This document shows positions 45,301 to 54,188 of a stretch of DNA of 64,000 bases, piece after piece. Position 1 is the stretch's first letter; each line of letters starts with the position of its first letter. The stretch comes from Rhynchopus sp. YZ270_cl-10. Taxonomy: Eukaryota; Euglenozoa; Diplonemea; Diplonemida; Diplonemidae. Made by a program: the position numbers and the translations under genes. The stretch lies in contig OZ037878.1 of the NCBI GenBank assembly GCA_964035575.1, positions 248,001-312,000 of the forward strand, written 5' to 3'. A model generated the notes under the pieces. The model was given only the letters and a program-made list of their open reading frames with translations, searched no databases and was not told where the DNA came from.

Positions 45301-47431
45301 ACCCTTGGTGCATGAGCCAGAGGCACGTCAGCCGCGACAGACGCCACATGCACTTCGCACTGTACGCATGCCCTGCGGAGAGGAAGAGCTGATAGAAGAG
45401 GCCGTCCTTGCCTCCGCCTCCCATGATGTCTTTGTCCATTGTGCCGGAGATGAGTTCGGAGTCCACGAAACAGATCCACCCGTCCTTAGGGCACATATGT
45501 GTGTCGCAGATGTACGACTTCGACTTTGCTTCGAAGTTGAGCTGCACAGGAACGCGTTTGTTGGGGCGGACGAGGAGGGAGAGGATCTGCTTGCCACTCC
45601 AGAGCTCGCGGGGCTTGAGGATGCAGGGGAAGGGGAGCTCGAAGATGACGTCCGGGTCGTGCATGTTCGCAAGCATCTGTCCTGCCTCCGCACGGTCGAA
45701 GAAGCAGTCCTTCCGTGTCAACAGATACCCACCCGTCAAGAAGTCCTGCGTCGCTGCAATCATCGGCTCACCGTGTCTCGCAGAGATCATGTTGCGCGAT
45801 GTTGACATAAGGATGGCACACTCCGCCCTCGCCTCTTCAGTCTGGGGAAGATGAATGTTCATCTCGTCACCATCAAAATCTGCGTTATAAGGCGCACACA
45901 CGCACTCATTGAAACGGAAGGTGCGGTACGGCAGCACCCTTGCCCGATGGCACATCATCGAGATTCTGTGCAGCGACGGCTGTCTGTTGAAGATGACGCA
46001 GTCGCCGTTGATCATGTGCCGGTCCACAATGTCGCCAAGCTCAAGCTCCTCCGCATTCCGCCGCCTGTCCCGGTCTGGCAGCACCGAGAGGCCCCGCTTC
46101 ACCCCGTTCTTCTTCTTAATATACACCGCACCAGGGTGCTGCTTTGCTCCGTTGCACACTGCTTGGTAGAGACGAGAACGGTTGTGTTCGTTCACCATCT
46201 CAGGGTATGTCAGCACACAAGCGACGTGCACCGGAATCGCCACCTCCGTGATACGCAACGACGGGTCCGGGCTGATCACCGTTCTCCCCGAAAAATCGAC
46301 ACGCTTTCCGGACAAATGCTTTCTGAAGCGGCCTTCCTTCCCTTTGAGACGTTGCACCAGACCCTTTCGTGTCCTTGCACCCCCAGAAGGGTAGCCAGGC
46401 ATGTCTGAGTCGAGCAACGTTGTGTAGTCACATTGGAGGTTCTCCCATGCATCGAAGACCCGGGTACTGCCGTACTCACCTCTGGCAATGAGGTTTTGGA
46501 GGGTATCCGAGGCGTGGAGCGTGGACTGCAGGTTGAGGGTAAGATCGTCGTCTTTGAAGGTACCTGAGGCACCACCTGTTGCTGCCGCATCGACGTAGGG
46601 CCGAATGCTGATCGGGGGGACAAGCAGTGTGGTCACTATGAGGTTGGACGCGTTGCTATGACGGTCCAGGTCCAGAAGCTCCCGGTCTTCCGGCAGAATG
46701 CGCTCGAGAAGGTCTTTGACAATAAGTGGTGTCAGAGGGTCAAACGACTTTGTTTGCAAATACGACCGAAGGGCAGGGTTGTTTGAGACAGCCTCCTCCA
46801 ACTCACCGTCCAACTTAACGCGCTCTTCGGTGTGCTGTGGGCGTGGCTTCTTTGCAGCCCCGTAGCGTTCGTGGAAGAGTTTTGGGGTTTTGTAGCCTTT
46901 CTCCTTGCGGACCCTTCCGTTGATGAAGCCGCAGTGTGGGCATTCGACGACCTTTTGTAAGAGCTGTGCGAGGTTCGCTTGGATCTTCTGGCGGCGCGCG
47001 GAGGGGACCTTGTTGCTGCGCATCTTTGCCAGCAGTTTGTCGCGCTGGTCTCCGATGATCATGACCTTGGCACAGCCTTTGCAGATCGATCGAAGGATGT
47101 TCAAAACAGTCTTAACAAATCCATTGTGAAAGAGCGGAAGCGTCAGCTCCATATGCCCAAAATGCCCTGCACAGCCATCAAGCTTGAGCCCACAGGTCTT
47201 GCAAATAGAGTGCCGATCGCACACCCCAAGACGCGGGTCAAGAACCGAGAAAGGGACTGCCTTCCCCGGATGGTAGTCCTGTGTGTTGAAGACGTGCACG
47301 CTGCTCAGCTTGCGGATCTCCTGTGGAGAGAAGGTGTCGAATTGGATCTCCGAAATATTCCGAGGCAGCTCTGTGACAGGGACCTTCCCCTTCTCATCCC
47401 CACGCAGCTCCTCTAGGTTGACAGGGGGCAT
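42336..47431 (-). CDS. RPC1: RNA polymerase III largest subunit (RPC1/RPC160)
   Basis: Three exons, 47431-43481, 43322-43015 and 42489-42336, join in frame to 1,470 residues, the normal size of RPC1. It forms the catalytic core of RNA polymerase III (tRNA, 5S and U6 synthesis) with RPC2. Seen in order: the clamp zinc site CxxC...CxxHxxH (CKTCGLKLDGCAGHFGH, about 75), KGKEGRFRKHLSGKRVDFSG, the magnesium-binding NADFDGDEMN (about 515), [20 protein letters not shown], the GEPGTQMTLKTFHFAGVA trigger-loop region, and a C-terminal GIEAAR, ITRFGMQKM, IIMGAPIKIGTG block that resembles Pol III and not Pol I or II. No CTD heptads are present. The ATG follows a C-rich tract and CACAG at 47461-47463. Intron 2 carries a 325-bp inverted-repeat element. 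The last codons contain GTATGTAACC, which could act as another splice site, but the stop position fits the family length. Confidence 0.96.
42595..42919. mobile_element. 325-bp miniature inverted-repeat element in RPC1 intron 2
   Basis: Ends are 30-base inverted repeats with one mismatch (outer TACCGCGTTTGGAAATATTA; inner TATGGACCGAAT). Behind them lies a second inverted pair around GACCGAATTAATTATGGTACG in direct and inverted copies. It lies wholly within intron 42490-43014, with TA at both edges. No frame. The terminal TACCG...GGAAA pattern is shared with the CNOT10 intron element, suggesting the same transposase family. Confidence 0.8.
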
Positions 47432-48023
47432 CGTGCACAAAGCCCCCCTACGCTGTCCCCCTGTGGTGGTGGGGTGGCGGTGGTTTGAAAAACGATTGTT
47501 TCATATACATTCTTTTTCTGACGAAAAGAAGGTACAGAGGGTGCTAAAAATGTACCCAAAGAAACTCTGTGTTTCCAACAGATGACAGGGTGCAAAAATA
47601 TGCAACACTCCACAACGGAGACGGGAGGGTGGGATGTATTAGGATATCAATTACGAGAGAGGCCCTCTTTTTTGTTTGACAAAAATGCGTAAGACTAAAA
47701 TGCCACATACGTACCTAAAGAAAACCTGTAAAGGAAGTCTATCCTGTACGTGTGGTCACACTATAAAGAGGGCCAAGCCCAAGCCAAGACGTTCTCTAAA
47801 TGAAAACCTGAGAGGTATATGTCTGGCTACACCCATTCCACAAAGCATGATTGCGAAAAAATATACTGAGTTTTGAACTGGCTGTCTCTTTATCGAACAA
47901 AAAAAAGACAGTTCGAGACTGAATGAGAAAATCAGAGGAACACCATGTAAAAAACACTGATGTTGTCTTTAACCCTTTTTTAACCAAAAAAAGAGATAAT
48001 AAAAAAAAACCTTCTCTCTACTC
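47432..48023. other. Spacer between EGF-type protein gene and RPC1
   Basis: Contains the C-rich acceptor region of RPC1 (47461-47480) and then AT-rich sequence. No repeat of the main families and no gene seen. Confidence 0.5.
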
Positions 48024-48830
48024 TCAACCCTGCGGCGGGTCGAGGGGATGTTTCTTCTTCTTCTTTTTCTTCTTTTTTCCTTCTTTTTTGAGGTCGTTGC
48101 CGGCTTTCTTTTTCTTTTTCTTCTTTTTGGCAGGGCTCGTTGCTGCAGACTGCGGCGGGTCCGAGCTGGCTGAATTGTTATCACCCTCCTCATCCGTCCC
48201 AGAATCGATATCAATCGTAAACTGCTGCGACGCTACACCGTTTTCTTCCACCCCTTTCTTCAGTCTCTTTGAGGACTTCTTCCGCAAACACGGCTTCATA
48301 GGTTCTGCTGTGTATGCTTCGCGGGGTTGTGGAACATCTTTGTCTCTAGGCTTATTTGCGGCCTCTTTTCTAAGCAAAAGCACCTGCCTCACGAGAAGAC
48401 CGCTCACAACCAGCACAGTACAGATTGGGACGAGAATGGCGATGGGGAGCCACCATTGGACACCAGAGGAAGGCGCGTCCTGTTGGGTGGCGGTGGTCTG
48501 TGGGGAGCTGAGAGCCGCTTCGAGCAAGGGTATGAGGGGGCAGGGGTTGGCGCAGGAGGAGGTGCGGCACACCGTGCATACGGAGCCCGTCCAGTCGCAG
48601 CTGCAGGTACAGCGGAGGGAGGCTCCGTCGGTCGTGCAGATGCCACGTTTGTTGCAGATCTGCTCGTTGCAGAGCATCTGGTTCATGCTGCAAGTGCTCC
48701 CCACATACCCATTGCTACACAAACACACCCCACTCAAACACGACCCATGCACGCATTCAGACTCCCCACACGGTTCCGCTGTGCATTTCAACAATATGCA
48801 ATTCAAAAAAATGAAAATCCAGAACCGCAT
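48024..48830 (-). CDS. Single-pass membrane protein with EGF-like repeats and poly-lysine tail
   Basis: A 268-residue protein. The ATG chosen lies nine bases after a C/T-rich tract ending CAG (48840-48842) and starts a signal peptide (FWIFIFLNCILLKCTA). The outer part holds two or three EGF-like modules with regularly spaced cysteines (CVHGSCLSGVCLCSNGYVG; CNKRGICTTDG; CTCSCDWTGSVC). A membrane segment follows (WWLPIAILVPICTVLVVSGL, about residues 120-145), then a 120-residue cytosolic tail with an acidic stretch (DIDSGTDEEGDN) and two runs of eight or more lysines. Cell-surface adhesion or reception is plausible from the architecture; no orthologue was recognised. The lysine runs are coded largely by AAG, visible as CTT runs on the plus strand. 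Confidence 0.85.
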   Translation of the reverse strand: MRFWIFIFLNCILLKCTAEPCGESECVHGSCLSGVCLCSNGYVGSTCSMNQMLCNEQICNKRGICTTDGASLRCTCSCDWTGSVCTVCRTSSCANPCPLIPLLEAALSSPQTTATQQDAPSSGVQWWLPIAILVPICTVLVVSGLLVRQVLLLRKEAANKPRDKDVPQPREAYTAEPMKPCLRKKSSKRLKKGVEENGVASQQFTIDIDSGTDEEGDNNSASSDPPQSAATSPAKKKKKKKKAGNDLKKEGKKKKKKKKKHPLDPPQG

Positions 48831-49245
48831 TTTTTGTGTCTGGAGGAGGGGGAGGAGGAGGGGTGTATGGGTGTATGGGAGGTGTAGGAGGGGGGTGGGA
48901 ATAGATGGGATAAAATTTAAAAAAACAGTGGTTTTTGAGAGACAAAATTCTATTGAGACATTTCCCCCACAAAGAGAAACAAGGTGTGTCAACAAAAAAT
49001 CCCAAAAATAAGGTGGATTCTTTATATTGAAATATCACCCGAAGGGGTAAGGATGCGTACAAAGCAGTTCCTGTTCAACCCCCTGAGACGTGTAAATAAA
49101 AAAGCGTATGGGTTTTTTGTCAGAACCCCTGGAGACTGGTTCTGTCTTTTTAAAGACAGAAATTCTACCCTTTTTTCGAACATTAATGGAAAACAGCTTT
49201 AAAACCTCACCTCATCCCCTTGAAATATGGCCATTTTCCTTTTTG
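48831..49245. other. Spacer with acceptor region
   Basis: Next to 48830 lies the pyrimidine tract. The rest is AT-rich and partly open in several frames. No gene seen. Confidence 0.5.
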
Positions 49246-50004
49246 CTACTTTTTGCCTTTGAGAAGCGAAACCGCGCTCTTTTCACCGACCTTGCGCTTC
49301 CGCTTGAGCTGCGTTTTGTGGACATCAAAAAAGTTCACACGCGCCTTGGCTACATCCTCTGTACGACGGAGCCATTGCGGCACACGCCTGCGCCGTCCTG
49401 GTGTGTCACCACCTGCCTCTGCTGTCTCACGTCTGCGCGTCCTACGCACAAGACGGCGCAGTGCTGTCACACTCCCCACTGACACCGTCTTCTCCACCAC
49501 AGACTCCTCCTCCTCTTCCTCCTTCTCCACCTTCTCACACACCACCGGGCACATCGCACCATCCGCGCTGGGCACTACACCAATCTGCAATGCACCACCC
49601 CACCCAAAACGCGCCCGTCCGTGACGCATCTCGACACTGCAGCGAGGTCTGTCTGCAAGGTACTGCGTTGCGCGGTGTGGGGACAGCGCTTTCCATGCAC
49701 GGGTTTTCGCACCTTTTGTGGTTTGCGCGGTTTTCCCGCGAATATCGGAGAGAACGGAGAAGAGATCTGCACCGTCAAGCACGGCACTGTGTAGAGAGGT
49801 ATTGCCTAGGGGCTGTAGGGCAGGGGTCGGGAGGGCAACGGCAGACTGATGCATAGGGTGTGGCAGCAGGGATACGGTGCACGCAGCAGACGGCTGCAAC
49901 GCCATGTCATCACTACAACGGAGGGCACCCGCAATGCGAGGTCTGCGGGTCAAAGAGTCTAGCTTCGAGTCATATGTGGCGTTTAGGGCATGCGTTGAGA
50001 GCAT
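49246..50004 (-). CDS. Hypothetical basic protein, 252 residues
   Basis: One frame starting at MLSTHAL, 20 bases after an acceptor (CAAACATCACAG at 50025-50027). The longer frame upstream runs into an R1 repeat and is not used here. The product has no membrane segment. A run of glutamates (KEEEEEE) near residue 165 is followed by clusters of arginine and lysine (RRLVRRTRRR, GRRRRVPQWLRR, KTQLKRKRKVGEK), so a nuclear or nucleolar protein is likely. No family was recognised. Confidence 0.7.
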   Translation of the reverse strand: MLSTHALNATYDSKLDSLTRRPRIAGALRCSDDMALQPSAACTVSLLPHPMHQSAVALPTPALQPLGNTSLHSAVLDGADLFSVLSDIRGKTAQTTKGAKTRAWKALSPHRATQYLADRPRCSVEMRHGRARFGWGGALQIGVVPSADGAMCPVVCEKVEKEEEEEESVVEKTVSVGSVTALRRLVRRTRRRETAEAGGDTPGRRRRVPQWLRRTEDVAKARVNFFDVHKTQLKRKRKVGEKSAVSLLKGKK

Positions 50005-50071
50005 AGTGTATGAGAAGGTATAATCTGTGATGTTTGGATAAAAAAAATGATGTGGGAATTCAAGAATAGTC

Positions 50072-50205
50072 TTGAAATACAACAGCCCGCTCGTGAACAG
50101 TGTACCTTTGGTACAACAACTGCAAACCCGTGGGTGTACCGTGGGGTGGGCGGACCCCCAAAACCATGCAGTTCTACAATCCATTTCGTGGTGTACGTCA
50201 TAACT
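50072..50205 (-). repeat. R1, full copy
   Basis: The longest R1 copy, with an enlarged middle (GTGGGTGTACCGTGGGG on the plus strand). It lies about 45 bases upstream of the acceptor of the 49246-50004 gene. Confidence 0.85.
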
Positions 50206-50407
50206 ATTCAGCGAGAGACGTTGAAGGGTGCGAACAACGTCTCAAAATTGAATGTAAATTATACAATATTAGGGCGGTGATGACTACTGAGCAATGCTTG
50301 TTTTAATTTGTACCAGGTAGCAGGGTTGAAAGGGGGATTGTGAGTGGAAAATCATCTTCTTTTTTTTGAGTCATTGTCGTTGTCGCTTTTTTTTTTTTTC
50401 TTCTCTT

Positions 50408-50460
50408 TTTTTGAAAACTTTGCTTAGTGTAGACACCCGAGGGATGCGCTCCACTATACT
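50408..50460 (-). repeat. Hairpin repeat R2 after a stop codon
   Basis: R2 with one extra G in the loop. It begins about 15 bases after the stop of the 50475-53159 gene, so it lies in that gene's 3' UTR. Confidence 0.75.
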
Positions 50461-50474
50461 ACGTTTTATTTTTT

Positions 50475-53159
50475 TTATTTTGCCAATTTTTTTTTATTCT
50501 TCACCGTCTTTGCGCAGAGGCTCGCATTCCGCGAGAGGCGGAAGCTAGCGTACTCATTTCCCGGGAGAATCAGGCCCACACCCACTGAGATGTGTTCTCC
50601 GTGCACGACCGACACGACGCACATCACGTCCCCTAGGTGCGTAGCACGGTAGAGGGTCGCGTTTCTGCATCGTGGCAGCCGACAGAGTTGATCCTGTGTT
50701 GCCAGAAGATCTGACGAGAGCTTGCTGTGATACGTGAACACGAGCTCCTCTTCGCCACCTGCCACACTCACATCCCGCATACGCACTAACGTTACATTCT
50801 TCAATTCGGGGTTCAACAACGAGCTGTTCACCCCACTCATCTCTGTCACCCCAACCGGATTGACCACAAGCAAATGCGGAGCCTTTGTCGCACCGCCCTC
50901 TTCCCCAAGACTCATCATGAAACCTTCAGACTTTCCGAGACGAACGTCCATATGAAGGTTATTGCTTACAGAAAGAACGCTTACAGCGAGGGTCGGACGG
51001 AAGTGAAGGCGGAGGTCTTGGGGGAGATCTTTCAAAGAAATACCTTGCGAGGTAGTGAAGGTATTGCCTCGACGGCTCAGATGGGGTTTGTAGCGATGTC
51101 TGGTGGGGCCTTCACGGAGAACTGCGGACGCTGCGCCTTCAATGGTGATACGCATATCAAATGGAACGGTGTCAGGTCCTGCCCAATGCTCGATGTCCAG
51201 ATGAGGTACGTCACCGTGCCATAAGGTGAGCGTTGTGGTCACATCAATCTCCTCGTAGGTCATCACCATTTCGTCTGCAACCCGTCCAGTTGTTGTTTGT
51301 ACGTATGTTTCGCCACCAATTTCAACAGAATTCCACGCAGATTCACCAAACACCCCGCCTACCAAAAAAATCTGCAAAATCTTCGTCAAACAGAACAGAT
51401 ACACAAGCATGCTCCGCTTCAACCCACACCATCTCGCAACAATGAAAATGGGAATTGCGTAGTACGCTACTTCATTTGCATTCACCGGGAGGGGAAGCCA
51501 AACAAACAGCACGATAGCAAGACAGACACACATTTGGTCGGCCCTGCGAGAAACCGGGTAATGGTGGGAAGAACGCGCATACTTTACCTGCGCCACTGCA
51601 ATCGCGATCACCACCACCACTAGGGTTGCCCTGAAAACTGCAACCGGATCGAACGGTCTGGCATGACTATAAATTTCCCGCATTGGAGAAAGCCGGATGG
51701 TCGTCGCGGTACCTCCGTTGGAGATGACAAAACGGCGGTTTCCTTTGTATGCAACTGAGGTCACAAAGTTTGCAATCAAATTCGCATCGGAAGCGGAGGT
51801 GCCCGACACAATCTGCGCACTGCCTTCTCGAAACGAAACCACAACCTTCCGCAGTTCAAACCCAACAAGATTGGAGAGAAGACACACCACTTCATGCTCC
51901 ATTGAAGCTCCATCCTCTGAATCTGAATCTGAATCCATCAAATTTGAATTCGACTCGCTCTCATCAACCTTCGGCGTCACCTCACATACCCCTTCTAGAG
52001 ATGTTGCAGAGAGAACCATCATTTCCTCTGTTTTAACATAAAAGAAAAACGGTGTAGGTCCTTTAACATCTGCGGCAGTAGGATTGAATACGAGAAGGTC
52101 TAAGGACGAAGGAACTTCCGTGAGGGGGAGGTAAATGAGCGGTGTAGGTTCGTACTGCATGGATGAGTCTGGAGAAGGGGGGAGGAAAGAGAAGGGGAGC
52201 GCGCCGGCGGCAGCGGTGTCGGTGCGGAGAGGGGGGATGAGCGAGGTGATGACATCGAGGGCACCTTCGTCGCCCTGAGCGGTGGCTTTTCTGAGGAGTT
52301 GCAGCGCGCTTTGTGCCTCCATCGTTGAGTACTGTGCTGGCAATGCACCTAACAGAAACTCTGCCGCTTCAATCAATGACATCGCCGCATCCACCAGCGC
52401 TGCAGAACGAATATGACCAACACCAGAAACAACAGCCGCCGCCACATCACCACGTCTCGGCCTCAACGCCATCAATTCCCGCACGGAAACAACCTTTACC
52501 CCTTTGTCTTCCATTTCTTTCCACCGTTTCGTCGTATTTCGCCCTTGCCCCACTCCCTGCCATGCGGAGACACCTCGTGGAGGCTTGCAAAACATAGGAA
52601 CCGTCAGCTCAATTTGCGGAAGATGTAAAGGGTTGAAGATATGCACCGCATCGGAGGCGGAGTATGCGACAGCGTACGGCTGCGCCGCCAGATCTACAGG
52701 GATTTTGAGGTGGTGGTCCATCGCTGATTGCAGGATGTGGTTTGGGGTCGGGTTCAGAGGAAGTTCCCACGCAAGGTCGACCTGCCCCGTAGAGTGCAAA
52801 TTATCAACCTCCTTTGCCAGATCCGGTGTAACGTCGTGGCTAGGAATGATCGCACGGCGGGCGCTGTGAGAGGAGATCTCGTGTACAGCGTTCGCGACCC
52901 GGGTGGTGGTGGTGGTGGTTGTGTCGCCATGCAGGCAGGTGTTCCCTGTTGCGATTGGAAGTGTGATTTGTCCTTTGATTTTACGTCTTCCCACGTACTC
53001 AGTGTCCAGAATGAGAGAAACTGCCCCCGCCATGAGCACTGTGCCCAACACGGAGAGGAGCGTCCAGCGGTCGCAAAACGTTTGCTGCCGTTGGTACTCC
53101 ATCCTTTGGTAGTGGTCCAGCTTTTCGTAGTCGATCCTTTGGTAGTCGAGGTACTTCAT
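50475..53159 (-). CDS. Large multipass membrane protein, function unknown
   Basis: An intronless frame of 894 residues. A repeated tyrosine-rich start (KYLDYQRIDYEKLDHYQRME) precedes a first membrane segment (LLSVLGTVLMAGAVSLIL, about 35-52), then a long outside or lumenal part to about residue 510 with threonine run TTTTTT, an acidic serine stretch (DSDSDSEDG) and hydrophobic beta-type segments. A cluster of three or four membrane helices follows (VFRATLVVVVIAIAVAQV; CLAIVLFVWLPLPV; AYYAIPIFIVARWC; MLVYLFCLTKILQIFLVGG, about 515-620). The last 270 residues form a second soluble domain with N-glycosylation sites (NSS, NVT, NAT). No family was recognised. The acceptor before the ATG is weak. 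Confidence 0.8.
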   Translation of the reverse strand: MKYLDYQRIDYEKLDHYQRMEYQRQQTFCDRWTLLSVLGTVLMAGAVSLILDTEYVGRRKIKGQITLPIATGNTCLHGDTTTTTTTRVANAVHEISSHSARRAIIPSHDVTPDLAKEVDNLHSTGQVDLAWELPLNPTPNHILQSAMDHHLKIPVDLAAQPYAVAYSASDAVHIFNPLHLPQIELTVPMFCKPPRGVSAWQGVGQGRNTTKRWKEMEDKGVKVVSVRELMALRPRRGDVAAAVVSGVGHIRSAALVDAAMSLIEAAEFLLGALPAQYSTMEAQSALQLLRKATAQGDEGALDVITSLIPPLRTDTAAAGALPFSFLPPSPDSSMQYEPTPLIYLPLTEVPSSLDLLVFNPTAADVKGPTPFFFYVKTEEMMVLSATSLEGVCEVTPKVDESESNSNLMDSDSDSEDGASMEHEVVCLLSNLVGFELRKVVVSFREGSAQIVSGTSASDANLIANFVTSVAYKGNRRFVISNGGTATTIRLSPMREIYSHARPFDPVAVFRATLVVVVIAIAVAQVKYARSSHHYPVSRRADQMCVCLAIVLFVWLPLPVNANEVAYYAIPIFIVARWCGLKRSMLVYLFCLTKILQIFLVGGVFGESAWNSVEIGGETYVQTTTGRVADEMVMTYEEIDVTTTLTLWHGDVPHLDIEHWAGPDTVPFDMRITIEGAASAVLREGPTRHRYKPHLSRRGNTFTTSQGISLKDLPQDLRLHFRPTLAVSVLSVSNNLHMDVRLGKSEGFMMSLGEEGGATKAPHLLVVNPVGVTEMSGVNSSLLNPELKNVTLVRMRDVSVAGGEEELVFTYHSKLSSDLLATQDQLCRLPRCRNATLYRATHLGDVMCVVSVVHGEHISVGVGLILPGNEYASFRLSRNASLCAKTVKNKKKLAK

Positions 53160-53373
53160 TTCAAACAGATTCTCTCTACATCAATCAATACAAAAACTCT
53201 GTGGCATGCTATGTGGTATGTGGTATGTGGTGTGGATGAAATATATGCGGTCCCTTTGACCCAGCCCCTTCCACGCCGCCCCCTGCGACATACTGCACAT
53301 AGAGATAAACGACGACACCCAAAACCTCCTACCTGCACGAGGCAGGAGAAAAAAGTGACGATGACGAGAACCG

Positions 53374-53760
53374 CCATGTCGTACTCGCAGTTCTTTGAAG
53401 GACTCAAAACCCCTCCGCCGAAGCGGAGTACAGCCGCCTGCACGCTGTGGCGCGGAGTTGTGCAGAGCGTGCGATCCATCGCCCCCAGTATTGGAAAGTT
53501 CTGGGGAAGAACACACGGTGGAACCTTATGCAACCAAGCAAGGTCTTGGGTTCCTCAACGCTTGCGCGCAGACAGTTGCACACCTGGAGAATTTCCTGGT
53601 GCCGCTTCGCGATTCCGGAGATGCCTCTCCACTACGACGTCCCGGTCGATCTGAAAAAGCGAGCTTCCCATTTTCCGAAAGATCTAAAGAAAGCCTCCTC
53701 ACACAATGCAGATAGCATCCTCAGGCACTGGACGAGGAAGGGGTTTGACAGAACAACCTG
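53374..53760 (+). pseudogene. Plus-strand coding relic, family unknown
   Basis: A GC-rich block that gives coding-like peptide on the plus strand, for example AIHRPQYWKVLGKNTRWNL and DVPVDLKKRASHFPKDLKK, but no complete gene. It lies opposite to the surrounding genes. A decayed mobile-element frame and a decayed host gene are both possible. Confidence 0.4.
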
Positions 53761-54015
53761 CCATTCTGGAAGTTTTTCGGATTGACTGAATTGACAATCA
53801 CTCAGAAGGACAAACTAGCACAACACAACGCAGTTCAAAAGGCGGGGGGGAAGCTTTCAGAGAGTTTTAAAAATTTGGGTTATTTTGTGTCCCATTTGGT
53901 CTGTCCCTCCTTGGCGGGTCGCAGGAGGCCAATATTGTTATTTTAAAAAAGTAAAAAGTTTGGGAAGAACCCCACGCTACGTAGAGCTTCACACAAAAAA
54001 AGAAGAACGGTTTAT

Positions 54016-54052
54016 AAGATGATCCTAAGCCTCTCATGCTGAGTCACCTTAA
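54016..54052 (-). repeat. Hairpin repeat R3, well preserved
   Basis: Near-identical to the type copy. It lies about 140 bases after the kinase stop. Confidence 0.8.
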
Positions 54053-54059
54053 AGAATAT

Positions 54060-54115
54060 TGACGCAGACACCTCTGAGACCCACCTACGATGCCAGCCCC
54101 GGATGAAAGCATAAA
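54060..54115 (-). repeat. Spacer repeat shared with 35718-35790
   Basis: Directly follows R3 on the plus strand. See 35718-35790 for the shared words. Confidence 0.5.
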
Positions 54116-54188
54116 ATACCCGACAATAGAAGGGCGATTATTCTCAGAAAAAAAAACATTTCAGAGAACCATTTTTTTTTGTTCTTCG

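Larger units (their letters stand above)
50005..50474. other. Spacer with R1 and R2 repeats
   Basis: Holds a full R1 (50072-50205) and an R2 hairpin (50408-50460) that lies directly 3' of the large membrane-protein gene. No gene. Confidence 0.7.
53160..54188. other. Gene-poor stretch with a plus-strand coding relic
   Basis: 53374-53760 is GC-rich and coding-like on the plus strand. 53800-54188 is AT-rich with an R3 hairpin (54016-54052) and the spacer repeat at 54060-54115. A minus-strand frame at 53156-53533 is open but unconvincing. Confidence 0.5.

Noticed and set aside
50005-50184. Sixty extra residues at the start of the 252-residue basic protein
   Set aside because: The extra sequence is R1 repeat read in frame, upstream of the acceptor at 50025-50027.
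53156-53533. Minus-strand frame of 125 codons just upstream of the large membrane-protein gene
   Set aside because: No acceptor, overlaps the next start, and the same block looks more coding-like on the plus strand. Not called as a gene.
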